A DNA stretch of 64,000 nt, from the NCBI GenBank assembly GCA_958299035.1, contig CATQJL010000305.1:70834792-70898791 (forward strand). Direction: 5' to 3'. The translations under genes and the position numbers were made by a program. The stretch comes from Cylicocyclus nassatus (Eukaryota; Nematoda; Chromadorea; Rhabditida; Strongylidae). The notes under the pieces are model-generated. The model saw only the letters and a program-made list of their open reading frames with translations, did not search any database and was not told where the DNA came from. This document shows positions 1 through 11,400 of this stretch, in pieces (position 1 is the first letter of the stretch; each line of letters begins with the position of its first letter).

Positions 1-59
1 ATTGTAGAGAATGGTTGGTTTCAATAAGACAAAAACTCTAAGACATTCAGAAGAATAAC

Positions 60-1281
60 GTGTTATTAAAATATCCCTCAATGTTTTGGAAAGGTTGGCA
101 GTTTGAAGAGGAAACGGCAGGCAGAATACTATACAAAATCGCAGATAACTCGCATGTGTTCCAGTTCAACAGCGAGGCAGAAGGAGAATCTTACGCCGAC
201 GAAAATGTTGTCGACATTGATACAGAGTTGGCAATTGAGCGAAACTCTCTGATTTCCTGCATAAGGAATCCAAGCAGATTGTCTAGTTTCAATGAGGAGA
301 TGTCCAGGAAGTCCATTGCTGATCTTCAGGTTGCTGAAGAATTCAAGGCTGCTAGATTCACAAACATGGATATGAACAAAAGGAAGGTTAGCACAAAGCA
401 TACTTACTGCACTTAGATCCCGGCTGGAGTGCGAACCCAACTCTGTGCTTTATGCTTTTGGAAGTTATTCGCCTTGTGACATTATGACCTATGATATTGA
501 AGAAATAAACCAGCGCGCAGCATACTATCTACTTTTTTTTCGGCTATTCCGCAGATGCTGTTAAAGAAAAAGTTGAGCACCTTTTTCATCAGCTAACAGG
601 ACGTATGCCAGAGGAGGTGAAGCCAGAGTTTGACAAGGCTCAAAAAAGTATGCAATATTTCCTTCCCGTGTTGCGAAAGCATATGCGATCTGGCTCTTTT
701 CTCATTACTTACCGGAAAAATCTGATGGACTTACTACATAGCAAAGCTAATTTCCATTCCGACTAGCACGGCAGAGGTGGAGAAAGAAATTTTCTATCTA
801 CTCTGTTATCAGAACACAACGCAGAAGTCGTACAACGATAGAGCATCTAAGCAAATACTTAAGATTTGTCAACCTTCTACTAAACACATTGTTATCTAAA
901 AACTTCATTTAAAGGATTGGTATAAGTGGTCCAGACAGGCTGTTACCGTACGACTTTTTAAAATATCCTAAAAAATGGTATGAAGAAACTGTCACCTACC
1001 TGCTGACTTCCTGGTGCTACCAGAGGGCCAGGAAAAAATCACAAAAGCGCTTAGAAGAAGAAGAAAGTTTCAAATCCAATTTCGACTCAGAACGCTTTAG
1101 CACGCAATTCTACTTCTACTCCGATGACCTTTCGGAGGAAGAAGAAGATTTTTCAGGCAGCGAACTTGTTGTCTCTGACGTTAGCGATAGTGATGTTGTT
1201 GATGATGATGTGCAGGAAATGAAGTTGTTCCTAACTTGTACATCTTTTGGGATAAACCTTATTGCTTTCGTTTTTTGTTGA
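60..1281 (+). CDS. Unidentified protein, several broken coding-like segments
   Basis: I do not recognise this protein. Four segments look coding: 60-410 (opening near KYPSMFWKGWQFEEE), about 418-550 in another frame, about 557-765 after a pyrimidine-rich stretch ending in CAG (a good 3' splice site at about 555), and about 905-1281, which contains LLPYDFLKYPKKWYEETV and then a charged KKSQKRLEEEE helix and a very acidic tail (SDDLSEEEEDFSG, DSDVVDDDV). KYP-x-x-W recurs in the first and last segments, so an internal repeat is possible. The gap between the first two segments is only about 30 bases, short for an intron, so frameshift decay is as likely as splicing. It could be a host gene, a gene running in from the left, or an unknown transposon protein. 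Confidence 0.3.
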
Positions 1282-1560
1282 TGCAGTGAAACAGGATCAC
1301 AGATCTTCATAATCAATTTTTTAAAATTTTTTAATTTCTTTTGAAAATTTTTAAATTTTTTCAATTTGTGCCTAAATAAGGTACAAATTAGAGCTCTTCA
1401 TACCACGCTTTTTTATCTTTTCTATCTTCCTCCCCCCCCCCCCAGACTCACATACCCCCTTCACCTGGAAGGTCGGGAACAGCCGGGACCCCCTTCACCT
1501 GGGGAGAGCCCGGCTCCCCCTATCGCACCTATGAGTCCGAGAGAATGATATTCCAAATTC
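1282..1560. other. Low-complexity A/T tract followed by C-run
   Basis: An A/T-only stretch (about 1316-1365) is followed by a run of C at about 1429-1442 and a proline-rich open stretch to 1548 in which a CCCCCTTCACCTGG motif occurs twice. No gene is supported. Confidence 0.5.
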
Positions 1561-1869
1561 CGAGGTGAGTTACACACTCACTAAATCATGAGCTTAATCA
1601 GACAATGTAGAAACTTTGAGATTTTAACTTCACAGAGCTTACGCAGCCATTCGTGAAGAAACGACGCGCATCCACAAATTCGAGGGTCAAGAAAGTTTCT
1701 CAGTACCGCTTGCTCGTCCTACAACTATGAAAAAGTCTTTAACCGCGTCGACACTATGTTCATCCGTCAAGACCGTACAATAACGGGAAGCTGTTCCATC
1801 TCCTTACTCCATCTCAACTGTGAATGGGGTTCGAAAGGCGACACAATTTTGCCGAAGCTGTTTACTGCG

Positions 1870-2490
1870 GCCTTGCAGTGGACAATGAAGTAACTAGGAG
1901 AGACGTGAAGAGCATACCGACCGCGAACAAATAGAAGGGAAAACAATTTATGCCCTTCGCAATGCGGAAATGAACTCGAAAGGCACCCACGTTAGGGAGG
2001 CTTCTCGCGTGAAGTTTTGACGATTGGTGAGCTTGAAGAACGAACTTGACTTAACAGGAGAAGAAGAACGGCCTAGGCCGCCGGTCTTCAAAAAAGGCCT
2101 CCACGGCGTGTTCGGCTCAACCGCTCTTTCGGCCCTTCGTTACGCAGTTGAGACTTGGGCCAACACTGAAACAATGTCGAAAACTCTATGGCCCATTTAT
2201 AGAGCGCTCGAGAGCAGTCTTGGGAGATGGTTTGACACAAGCGACATTTCGTTGGACTTTCCAGGGACATGAAAAAAATGTTCCGTCTTCATAACTCAAT
2301 GGACGAAAGCGAAGCAAACGAAGCATTGATGGCAGGATAGACGCCACATAGGCGCTAAGAGCACTAAAGCAAATTCCTAGCAAAACCTATTTGAGGAAGA
2401 CCAAAAACGAGGTGGGTAGGAGTGTTCTAAGAATGGATAGAAAAACTGAGACATTAACACAGACACAATCTTTCCACCTGGCGCTCTTAA
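1870..2490 (+). pseudogene. RTE-clade non-LTR reverse transcriptase, C-terminal relic
   Basis: Positions 2024-2272 read FGSTALSALRYAVETWAN, then TMSKTLW and RALESSLGRW. This matches the end of the reverse transcriptase of RTE-type LINEs, where the family pattern is roughly FxSTVLPALxYAxETWAxT followed by ALERxLL. About 130 bases further on, in another frame, RW-V-G and VLRMDRKTET resemble the RWAGH-x-x-RMDD motif that follows in the same family. Stops and frame changes separate the blocks, so this is a decayed fragment without the catalytic YADD. The same kind of sequence continues poorly for about 150 bases upstream. The element boundaries are not visible. Confidence 0.6.
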
Positions 2491-4574
2491 TTGCAGCTAC
2501 CGTTGACAAATAAGAAGATCATGATATCTGAAGCGAGGGACAGAGACATATGGAAGCTTTTATGCTCGGCTCCGCGCCATGTGATGACAGACCATCAGGG
2601 TGTCCAAATAAGTAAAAAAGTAGCATGACTTGCAGTGACTTCTATCTGGCCTTTTGCTGCACCGTGCTTGAAAGATAGGAGCGACGGCGGAAAACATAGG
2701 AAGACATAGAAAGCTTATAAATTCTCATCTTCGTGTGTCTTCCCGTTAAAAAGGGCTTTTGAATTTTTGGAATCCAAATAAAAGTTTTTTCAACTCTACT
2801 TTGTAGCACTTTTTTATATCAATGACTGCTATAACAACCAACAGCATTGGAGAGTGAATAAGTACGCCTGAATTGCTTATTCGTGACTATTTTTTACACT
2901 TTTTAAGCACTTCCCAGCTAAGGTCCATTCTTTTGGATGAACAAGGGCGACTCTCTCCGTATTTCTTGCCCAGAGGCCCTCTCAAATTTTATTCTTGCAA
3001 GACACCGGCTGAGCTCATACATTTCTTAAAATTGCTGGTGTCAGAATTGGGATCATGCTGAAAAAGCTATTCGTGATAACGACGCTGAGTGTACACGAAC
3101 TAGACACTCGATTCTTTAGATCTCAAACAGGTGTAGTAGTTTTTACGCTGTCTGGAACATCACCAAAATACTGTGGTCTGTTTTGAGTCTACAATTTGGC
3201 TATGAATGTTAATTGTTAAGTATTTGCTGCAGAAGCAGATACTATGCTGCTAGAATATTATATCGAATGCAAACCTTTAGCATGACTTCCCGTCCCACCG
3301 GTAGACTATCTCGCAGATGAAAGCTAACCTTTCCGTGAGCGTGATCAAAATCAACCTCTTCTATATCGACAGCTTTGCCATTCTAAATACCATAGGTAAA
3401 TATTTGTAGAATTGAGATGCTTTTTGGATTGCAAAGATCAACCAGTTCACTGCAGCTTAGGTAGCAACAAGAGGTTAGACCAAAATTCGGCGCTACGTAC
3501 GTCATTGCACACTAGCATGCTTAGACAAATTTGAGTTTGTTCAGCTCTCTTGAATGAGGGTGAAGTCTACGATATACCTTGAGTGTTGATTAGAACGCCA
3601 ATAAGAACACTGGCTTTTTCGAGCAAAAACTGTCTTTTGCCTGTTTTTTGAAAACAATATTTCGGGAACCTGAATTTTTGATAGGATCTTCTAAATATTG
3701 TCAGAAGTCTCGCATCGGCCTGCCTTGAGGACGCGGACAGCTTTCAGTACATGGGGGCGGAGCCTGATAGGATTTACGCGGGGCTTGGAAGCACTTCGGC
3801 CGTTCCAGGCCCTTTATCTCCATTCAAAGACAACACTAGAGGACCGGACCACGCAAATGCCCCTCTCGTGGGGCCGTCATTCAGAATCGGCACTGATCGG
3901 AGGGGGTTAAATTCAGCCTGGACACTGCTTTTAAACAAGATAGTTGCCTCTTAGGCAAGGTAAATTCAAATTCTTTTGAATCTGTACATGAAAGGATATT
4001 TGGTCGAATTGGCCACACTGGAAAAAATGTTAATGAATTAGTTGCTCTTACGTCAATCTCAGTTTATTTTCATTATTTCATCCCCATTTCTTGAAAAGGA
4101 GAACGACCTGGTCCTTCCAGCAAGAAAACTATGATCTTTTTCGACATGCTACGATTTTTTTGTATGATGTCTTGGATGACCTTTGCATATCTTCTGGATG
4201 TTTGGATGTTTTCGTTTGATTTTTTGGCGCACTTTTGTGTATAACAATAATCCACAAATATTTGCTTTCCTGTGAAAGGAGTTGTAAGCTCTTTCTCCAC
4301 AAAAATCGTCTCCGCTCTATCAAAGCGCGGGATACTTTGAATGTGGGTCTGCATTGCGAGTGAATTGATCTCGCTGGAAAAACACTAGAGTTTGATACCT
4401 GTTACCAATAACTTCTTTGCATTTGTTTCAAACATACGTTTTCTTTCAACAAGTCATATAATGACAGATAACAGGGTGTACCAAGATCATGTACGCTGTT
4501 TAATAGTTAATATCTTTTTTTCCTAAAAATTTTTGCCTACGTTCAGCTACCATTTTGTAATTTGCTTCAACTTA
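2491..4574. other. No recognisable gene or repeat
   Basis: AT-rich sequence. Overlapping short open stretches at 3698-3954 are moderately GC-rich but match nothing I know. Nothing else is supported. Confidence 0.5.
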
Positions 4575-4712
4575 GCCCGTATGCACCAACATCCCCGCGG
4601 CGAGTGGAGCGGCGTTCCCCATTATGAAAGGGCCGCGAGCGAATGCCACGCCGGCCTCTTCATCATTGGGGACGCCGCTCCCCTTACCACAGGGATGTTA
4701 TTGCATACGGGC
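4575..4712. repeat. 138-bp fold-back element with 21-bp inverted ends
   Basis: The ends GCCCGTATGCA...AACATCCC and GGGATGTT...TGCATACGGGC are inverted copies (two mismatches in 21). A second inverted pair inside (GGAGCGGCGTTCCCC and GGGGACGCCGCTCC) extends the stem. CTTAG lies just outside both ends and may be a 5-bp target duplication, though the register is off by one base. The element is GC-rich against its AT-rich surroundings, as expected for an inserted non-autonomous DNA transposon. Confidence 0.65.
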
Positions 4713-5005
4713 CTTAGAGATACAACATGCGACAACACACCGATCGCTCCTTGTTGCTGTAGGATTACGGTGAGAATTTTTAGCATACAACTCCGTTGTG
4801 CAAAAGGCCGTTAGAAGATTTCGAAAAATGTGAACAATTGTGGTTTGAGGTTTTCACGCATGCTGGCTTCATTGCATACTTTTTTGAGTACTTGAGGTTT
4901 CATAATGATGCAATCACTTTTTGAGAGATTAAAAACGGTTCTAACAGTATGCTCCGCATGTCATATAAACGACGCATTGCAGTAAAGTGCAAATTTGTTG
5001 TAACG

Positions 5006-5050
5006 CTTGACGCTAGGCTACTCAGCGGTGCTGAGTAGCCTAGCGTCAAG
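5006..5050. repeat. Perfect 21-bp inverted repeat, 3-base loop
   Basis: The left arm 5006-5026 (starting CTTGACGCTAGG, ending ACTCAGC) is the exact reverse complement of 5030-5050, with GGT between. No flanking duplication and no second copy in the window were seen. It could be a fold-back insertion, a cruciform, or an inverted duplication made during repair. Confidence 0.9.
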
Positions 5051-6261
5051 CTGTCAGCATGTTTGGTTTTCTTTCTAAGGCAATGTGTGGTTCTTGATAG
5101 CTCAAATCCTTTTTCAAAGTTTAGTATTTTATAAGGTAGAACATGTGCGTACTGTTTTGATATTCTTTGAGAAAAGAGTGCGAAATGATCAGTCAAGCTG
5201 AGACCATCGTAGTTTTCATTATATAGCTTTCCCAGAAAGAATGACGTATGTTCGAGAAAACTGCAAAAGCACAGCATGCAACAGAAACGTGTCTGTTGCA
5301 TGTGGGCAAAGTCACTCACCATTACATTAACTCTATCGCAGTACCTCTCGCCCCTGGGGAGATGATTTTGTGGGAAAAACGCAACCGCTCACACAAAATT
5401 TGAAATCAGTATTTTAAGAACTGCTCATACTTCGATAGTTCAAAGCTAGGACCTTAAAAGTGAGGGCTGTTTGAATATTCGCCTTTCACATAAAGTAAAA
5501 GTTGCTTAAGAAAATAATCGGTTGAGATGCAAAACAGAAAGGCATAGCGAAAGAAACTTCTGGGAAACGTATAGAAACGCTGCAAGAGTGTTCAAATCTT
5601 TTATTTGGCGGCATTTCGAATTGAAGGTTTCTGCTCCAGGACCAGGCAATCCACAACGCGGGTTGGGAGGGGGTGGGAGAGGAGAGATGAGAAAAAACTA
5701 ACTTCTTTTTTTGTGATTGTTTCAAAAAAAACCATGTTTTGGAAGTGGTCTAGAGGAGAAGATAATAAAAGAATTAGTTGTGAAATCCCCAAATTTGGTT
5801 TTTACCAAGTTGAAGTGCACGTCAAAGCCAATTCAATTTCGTACTGAATTTTTCAGCATTGTCGCTGTTTGCTGTGACGTTATCTAGGTTGTTGTGCTCA
5901 TTATTCCGAGCAGTGTCACAGTCAGCGATTGGAAAAAAACCGCTGCGAAAACAAAAGAGAAGAAGGTAAAGAAAAACGCATTTTTTGGGATTTTTCGCAA
6001 TAAATTCGCCATAATCTAAAAAAGTAATCTTTGCGACGCTGTCTGCATTATAAAAGGAAGCAAGATCAATCGAATGCAAGAAAAATACGTTTAATGATTT
6101 GAACTAGGAAAAAACAGAGATTTGCCACAACACGGTTTTTGCCAGATTTCTTGTTAGATTCGAAAAATGGGGTTTTGCGCCATTGTCAGCGACAAAGTAG
6201 AGATGAAGAGCATTTTGATATACAGTTTGCTAGAATTGGGTTTTAACAACAAGGAAAAGAG
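5051..6261. other. No recognisable gene
   Basis: AT-rich. Open stretches at 4900-5322 and 5822-6079 (minus) match nothing known and lack coding character. Confidence 0.4.
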
Positions 6262-6396
6262 GGGTGGGGGAACGAAAGCCGCCAGGTCCAGCCGCCTCCG
6301 CGGACTGCTGGTCCTGGAACAACATGCAACAACGCTGCGAAAGGACCAGCTGGCCGCGAAAGGCGGCTGGACCTGGCGGCTTTCGTTCCCCCACCC
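6262..6396. mobile_element. Fold-back MITE with 36-bp perfect TIR and 9-bp target duplication
   Basis: Arms 6262-6297 and 6361-6396 are exact reverse complements over 36 bases (GGGTGGGGGAACGAAAGCC...). The centre is partly self-complementary (GCTGGTCCT with AGGACCAGC). The nonamer GGAAAAGAG lies directly outside both ends (6253-6261 and 6397-6405), a clean 9-bp target-site duplication. Nine-base duplications with long inverted ends are typical of Mutator-like (MULE) and Foldback-type elements. No transposase is encoded. The perfect arms suggest a recent insertion. Confidence 0.85.
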
Positions 6397-6405
6397 GGAA
6401 AAGAG

Positions 6406-7053
6406 TACATAGCAGAGCCATGCCCTATGCCCGCGTTTGGGGTAGCATGGTAGCGCGCATTGCGCGGCGCAGACGAGCAAAGGAGGAAGACCATAGCCGA
6501 CGGGCATTTGGCTCTGGCCGGAGATTTCCGCGGGGTCCCAACGGGACCCTGCAACATCATATATCAGATCGTCATGGCTCAAGTAGAAGCAGCGACACTA
6601 TCGCAAGCGTCGATAGCGTCTCATTAACGAAATAAGCCAGCATTTTCGTTCGCGACTTTTTGCGTAAGATGTAAGCGCATTTTCTTTTTTGTTAAATTTC
6701 AACAGCTTTTGTGAACTTCTGGAACTCAATCGTAGTCTAAAATGAGTTTAAGCGGGAGAAGTCTTGAATTCTGGGAAAGTTTTCGCAACAACCTCCTCTT
6801 TAGTGTATAAATAGCTATGAAAACGCAGTTCATTTTGCTGGAATATTTTTGAGATGCGATCACTATACTCACTTCGTTCACATTTATTCAGTCACATAAC
6901 TATAACATCCGCGGCAAAGCCCCGAATGACCTCCAGTCTTTTTTCTGGTGAACTGTGTTCTCTCATCGTACTCAAAGTGAGCCAGAACATGGCTATATGT
7001 AATGAACGTATGGAGCTATTACTCCACACGTATGGCTACATCAGCTGACAAAG
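6406..7053. other. No recognisable gene; one small hairpin
   Basis: Only a short inverted repeat GGGTCCC-AAC-GGGACCC at about 6533-6550 stands out. Confidence 0.5.
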
Positions 7054-7479
7054 GAATGATACTTGGTCGAAGCGGCCTCTTTAAAGGAAATGCATACTGT
7101 CTTAGAAAGAGGGGAATGGTTTCAAAATTGACTTCAATTTAGGCCCCTGTGAGAGGAGTTGCTAGAATTTTTGTGATAAAAGTTTAATAGTATGGCTTAG
7201 GTAAAAACAACTATTGAAGTCTTTTCAGTGCCCTAAGGGAGTTATGATAAGGATGGTTTTGCCAAGCAAGGTGTCCATGCTCTGTCGATCATCATTGTCT
7301 TAAACGCTTACACGGTACAGTTTTGAATAATTTTATTGTTGCCGCGCGTCGAATTTTCTGCTTTAGAGACTTCCACAAATTTCTCGCATACGCTTAACAG
7401 GGAACACAGATTAGAGCCAGCTGTAGGCTTTATACGTAAATAATGCTTGAAGTAAGAAGGCCACATCGACCAAGTATCC
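7054..7479. repeat. TIR element of the GATACTTGGTCGA family
   Basis: The left end GATACTTGGTCGAAGCGGCC has an inverted partner at 7455-7479 (GATACTTGGTCGATGTGGCC when reversed). The interior is not obviously palindromic. A related end, GATACTTAGTG..TGGCCTTTT, forms both outer ends of the palindrome at 40450-42111, so both may belong to one DNA-transposon family. Target duplication not resolved. Confidence 0.5.
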
Positions 7480-8236
7480 GAAATATATGACCAATTTTTA
7501 CAAGTATGCTTGCGCTGTTCTAAGCTATATTCATGTTCAAAACTGATGTCACGTCTAATTATACACTGTGGGGCGCCATTATTACATCAGTAGCAAACAG
7601 CATCTATCCAATTTGCGATTGCATGTTAATCTGATGTAAAACGTTGGTCTTGATGTTACCGGAGCGCATTCAAACATTGCCACAAATAAAGCAATTTGTG
7701 AAAAGAGGTCAGAGCAGCGCTAATAATTGCAGTGCCTTTTTACATTCGGTAAATTTTCGAATTTTCACTACAAATGTTTTTGATGTGAATTTCTAACAAA
7801 ACCTTATGCACAGAGCCTTAATAACTGTGCTCATACATAAGTAAATACAAACACGCATAGTTTCGTGGTTAGAAGCAAAAGGGGGGGGGGTCTTAGCAAT
7901 CTTAAGTTTTTCAACGTGGTACTATAAACTTCAAAAACCGGTCGTATACATGCACATCGCATGATCTGTTCAAAAAATTACAAAAATAAACTTGAAAGTA
8001 CGGGATAAATTACAAGTCAATTTAACACGTCAATGTATTGCAAATCAATATTTTCGCCCTTTACTGTGATCTTTACATGAGCGCCTTTCATTACAATTTT
8101 TACGCTTTTGGTTTTTCAAGCTGTAACTGTCAATGTCATTGATTGCTGTTTCACAATGAAAGATGAATTCGCGCAGTAAATCAATACGGATCGCAGCTCC
8201 CAAGTGCCTATCGAAATATAATATCAAACAACTTAC
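7480..8236. other. No exon or repeat confidently identified
   Basis: This lies downstream (minus strand) of the third aminopeptidase exon. A minus-strand stretch around 8035-8095 reads VKITVKGENIDL, which could be a continuation of the peptidase domain, but I could not place a splice acceptor in the right phase with a donor after it. A G-run lies at about 7881-7890. Confidence 0.4.
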
Positions 8237-8415
8237 TGAAGTTGCACTGCATTTTTCTTTTATTATGGAAATTCTTGCTTGGTTGAGGACTATGGTATTG
8301 GTTGGTTTGCGTACGGTCATATTGATTGTCACTTCTGCATCAATTGTCAGATTTTTCCTTATCGGAATATCCACGTAGAACGGCAAATATACTGTGAGAA
8401 CGAGCTCATATGACG
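8237..8415 (-). CDS. Aminopeptidase exon: N-terminal beta-domain
   Basis: 179 bases, acceptor TCTGCTTCAG, donor GTAAGT, ending in phase 0. The residues YELVLTVYLPFYVDIP, NLTIDAEVTINMTV and KPTNTIVLN are the most family-specific stretch of the gene. It contains possible N-glycosylation sites NLT and NMT, consistent with an extracellular domain. Confidence 0.85.
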
Positions 8416-11400
8416 CTGAAGCAGAGTCATTCAGAAGGGAACCGACAAAAAAGTAAGTTTTATGTTGCAGGTTTGTACTGAGCTGCACTATTGACATGCT
8501 GTAATTCTGATTTTTTGAAAGCGAATTAACATGCAGGGAAAAATTTCAAAGCCGTAAGACTTCAAGTATCAAACAATGTGGTACTTATTTCACTAAAAAA
8601 CAAATTTTGCATCAGAAATTTGCTTTTACAGCGCGACACTTACGAAGATAGGTTATACTGAGATAAGATACCTCAGATCGGACATAGGGTATCCTAAATC
8701 CGCGGAAGGAAGCATATTCCCTTGTGAAATGCGAGCAGCTCCACCGCTCGCTGTGACTATGTAGCCGAATGCTCGCTCTTCCGCACTCTTCTTTTAGGTA
8801 AGCAGCAGTACGTAGGGTTTTTCGCGAAATTCCTTAGCATGTCCTGATGGTCTCAGGGGTTGAGCCAGAGCGCGGCATTCACAACGCACGAGCGTATGCA
8901 GTTTACGTTCCATATTATTGTGCACGTGCGCGCACCCTGCATAGGTCGAGTACGCAGCGCAGGCCTCCGATCTGAAAACGACAGCATCTTGTGCTCGTGA
9001 AATTAGGATATATATTGAAACTTTCTCTGCATCTATGTAAACTATGTAATTATTCAATGTGCAAATAGTATAGGCTGTCTCAGAATGTCAAAGCAAAATT
9101 GGTTCGGACCCTCGCGGCCGTTTCGCTTGGGCCGCGTTTGCGGTATCCACTAAGTGTTTTCTCACGCTTCGACAGCACTTGTGCTACCGAGAATCAATGA
9201 CCATCTTGTGTAGGACCCACGTTAAAAGCGGCAGCGAAGGCTTAAGCACTAATGGTGTGAGTACTCAGAACTTGGAAGCCTATGTATAACAAGTTGCTCA
9301 ATCACGGCAGAATGTCTGAGCTACGTCGCAGATTGTACAAGGTGTCCCAAAAGTCTTTGTGCCTAACTTCCCAAAGTAAAAACTTTGTTAGGTATTCCTC
9401 GCTTTTCAGTCAAATTTTTGCGTATGAGTACTTCGTTTAGTTTCTAGTTTTCCTTAAAAAACATATTTCGCGCTGTACATTCTCAAAATATTGCTTTTGG
9501 AGCAAACAATACTACGATTTTGAGGATGACCCAATGTTAAAGTACCCTTTACTCAAACCTTTATAACTAATTTGCTCTTGAAGTTTTTGCGGAAATCTAA
9601 ACTGCACATTGTAAAGCTAGGCTTCACTCTATGTCTACAGTGCAAAACTATTGAACAGTCTCTATTCGTTAATGCAGGATTAAGATACAAAAAAAAATGC
9701 TGTTTCCCTGATGTTCTCAAGAAATTGATTGCTACATTTTGACACTTTTGTTGAATCTCACAGACGTGCTTCACAGAACAACGTGCTTTCAATTGCCGGC
9801 TCGAGAGCCTTTGACTTTTCTTTGTGATCAGCCATGGAAAGCAAGGTTTGCTCAGTTCCGCACCAAATTCTGGGCAGTCTAGAACGCTTGCTCTAGAAGA
9901 TTCGAAACATTCTCGAAGACAATTATCCGTCTGTCGTCTTTTGTTACGGTGCATGCGTTCCGCAAAAGTGTGAGGGCTTGTGTGAAGGGTTTTTTTCGAA
10001 AACTGAGTGTACCGTATTATTTTACGAGCAGGCATCCCGGGTTTCAGTCCGGTTTGGAGCCAATCTATCAGTCTAAACTCCCCATCCTGCACACCCTGCA
10101 CAGCTTGCACAACCTGCGCATCCTGCACACCCTGCACATCCTGCACATCCTGCACATCCTGCACATCCTGCACACCCTGCACAACCTGTACCCGAATGCG
10201 CACAAATAAATTCACAGATTTTCTGCTTTATATATATAGAGATAGGTTCTTCATAATATTCCTGCAAAGTTTCATGTGACAATGTTGTTTCGTACAGTTG
10301 CAGCTGAAGAAATATTAGGCTTGAAGACTTTTGGGACACCTGTATAGATGCCATGCGTGATTGCTTTGTTTGAGGATGAGGATGTGCGTAAGGGGAGTTT
10401 GCTTCATCTGTAAGCATGCTGTTACCCCCAATAACATATTTTTGCACAGCAGACGTTTCGGTTTGGTTACCGTCTCATACACTTTTTATTTCTAGACCGG
10501 TGTTTCACCTCCGCCTCATAGGCTTTGCCCATACTTCACTCGTGTTACCCGTGTTACCGGTGTTATTAGTGTTACTCGTATTACTCGTGTTACTTGTGTT
10601 ACCCGGTTCCAGTGTTATCCCTGTTACTCGTGTGACTAGTGTTAGTCGTACTCACACCCAGTGAGATTGCTGAGATTGTATTGTGATCATTTCCATATTC
10701 AACAGCATAAAAGCGGTAACACTGGTAACACTAGCAACACGAGTAACCTTGGTAACATCGGTAACACGGGTAACACGCGTAAAGTATGGGCTCGTCTCGG
10801 GTTGATTCCACTTCTTATTTTCATTCCACTCTAAGCCTAAAGTGCCCAAATCGCTTCTGCACAGATGCTATGCTTCCGTACTTGACAATTTAGAGTCTTG
10901 CTATCCTCTAAATTCTATCTTCATCCAGATCTAGTCAGCTAATTTCGTAAGCTCGCTGGCACTCAGAAAAGGGTTTTAAAAATAATTTAGAGAAATGCAA
11001 GATTCTAAAGCTGTTTTTTTCCTCAAAGCAATATCGCGTACTCTCATCAATATTTGTCAAATGGGAAACGCTATATCCAGTAGGGCTTAGGCTTTGGTTT
11101 GCCTATACGTTCACCATTCACCTCCTAATGCCTTGGCAAGCTGGTATCATTTTGTTCTACATGTCTGAGTTTTGTCTTTTTCTTGTTGGTGAACCTTAAT
11201 GTATCAAGACCTTATAATAACGGGCTAAGGGTTGTTTACGTGTTTTTGTGTGTGTGTCCGTCTGTTACGAAATTGGTAGAGCGTGTTCTAGCCAGCGTTC
11301 TAAGCCCAAATTTTGCACAGCGCGTGCTACCTTCATGAAAGTCCAACATGCAAAAGCACGAGTAGATTCGTTGGGTGGATCCCTCAAAAATTGCGCGCCA

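Noticed and set aside
3698..3954. Short GC-richer overlapping reading frames
   Set aside because: Two frames are open over the same bases with no motif or splice signal.
4900..5322. 140-codon minus-strand frame
   Set aside because: Runs through the perfect hairpin at 5006-5050 and has no recognisable motif.
8035..8095. Fourth aminopeptidase exon (VKITVKGENIDL)
   Set aside because: Attractive peptide, but no acceptor in the required phase with a matching donor could be found.
10082..10189. CRISPR array
   Set aside because: Units are contiguous 9-mers without spacers, in a eukaryotic context.
10073..10447. Cys-Ala-Gly repeat protein (and the Val-Gln-Asp repeat frame on the same array)
   Set aside because: A 9-bp minisatellite is automatically open in more than one frame; no start context or conserved flanks.
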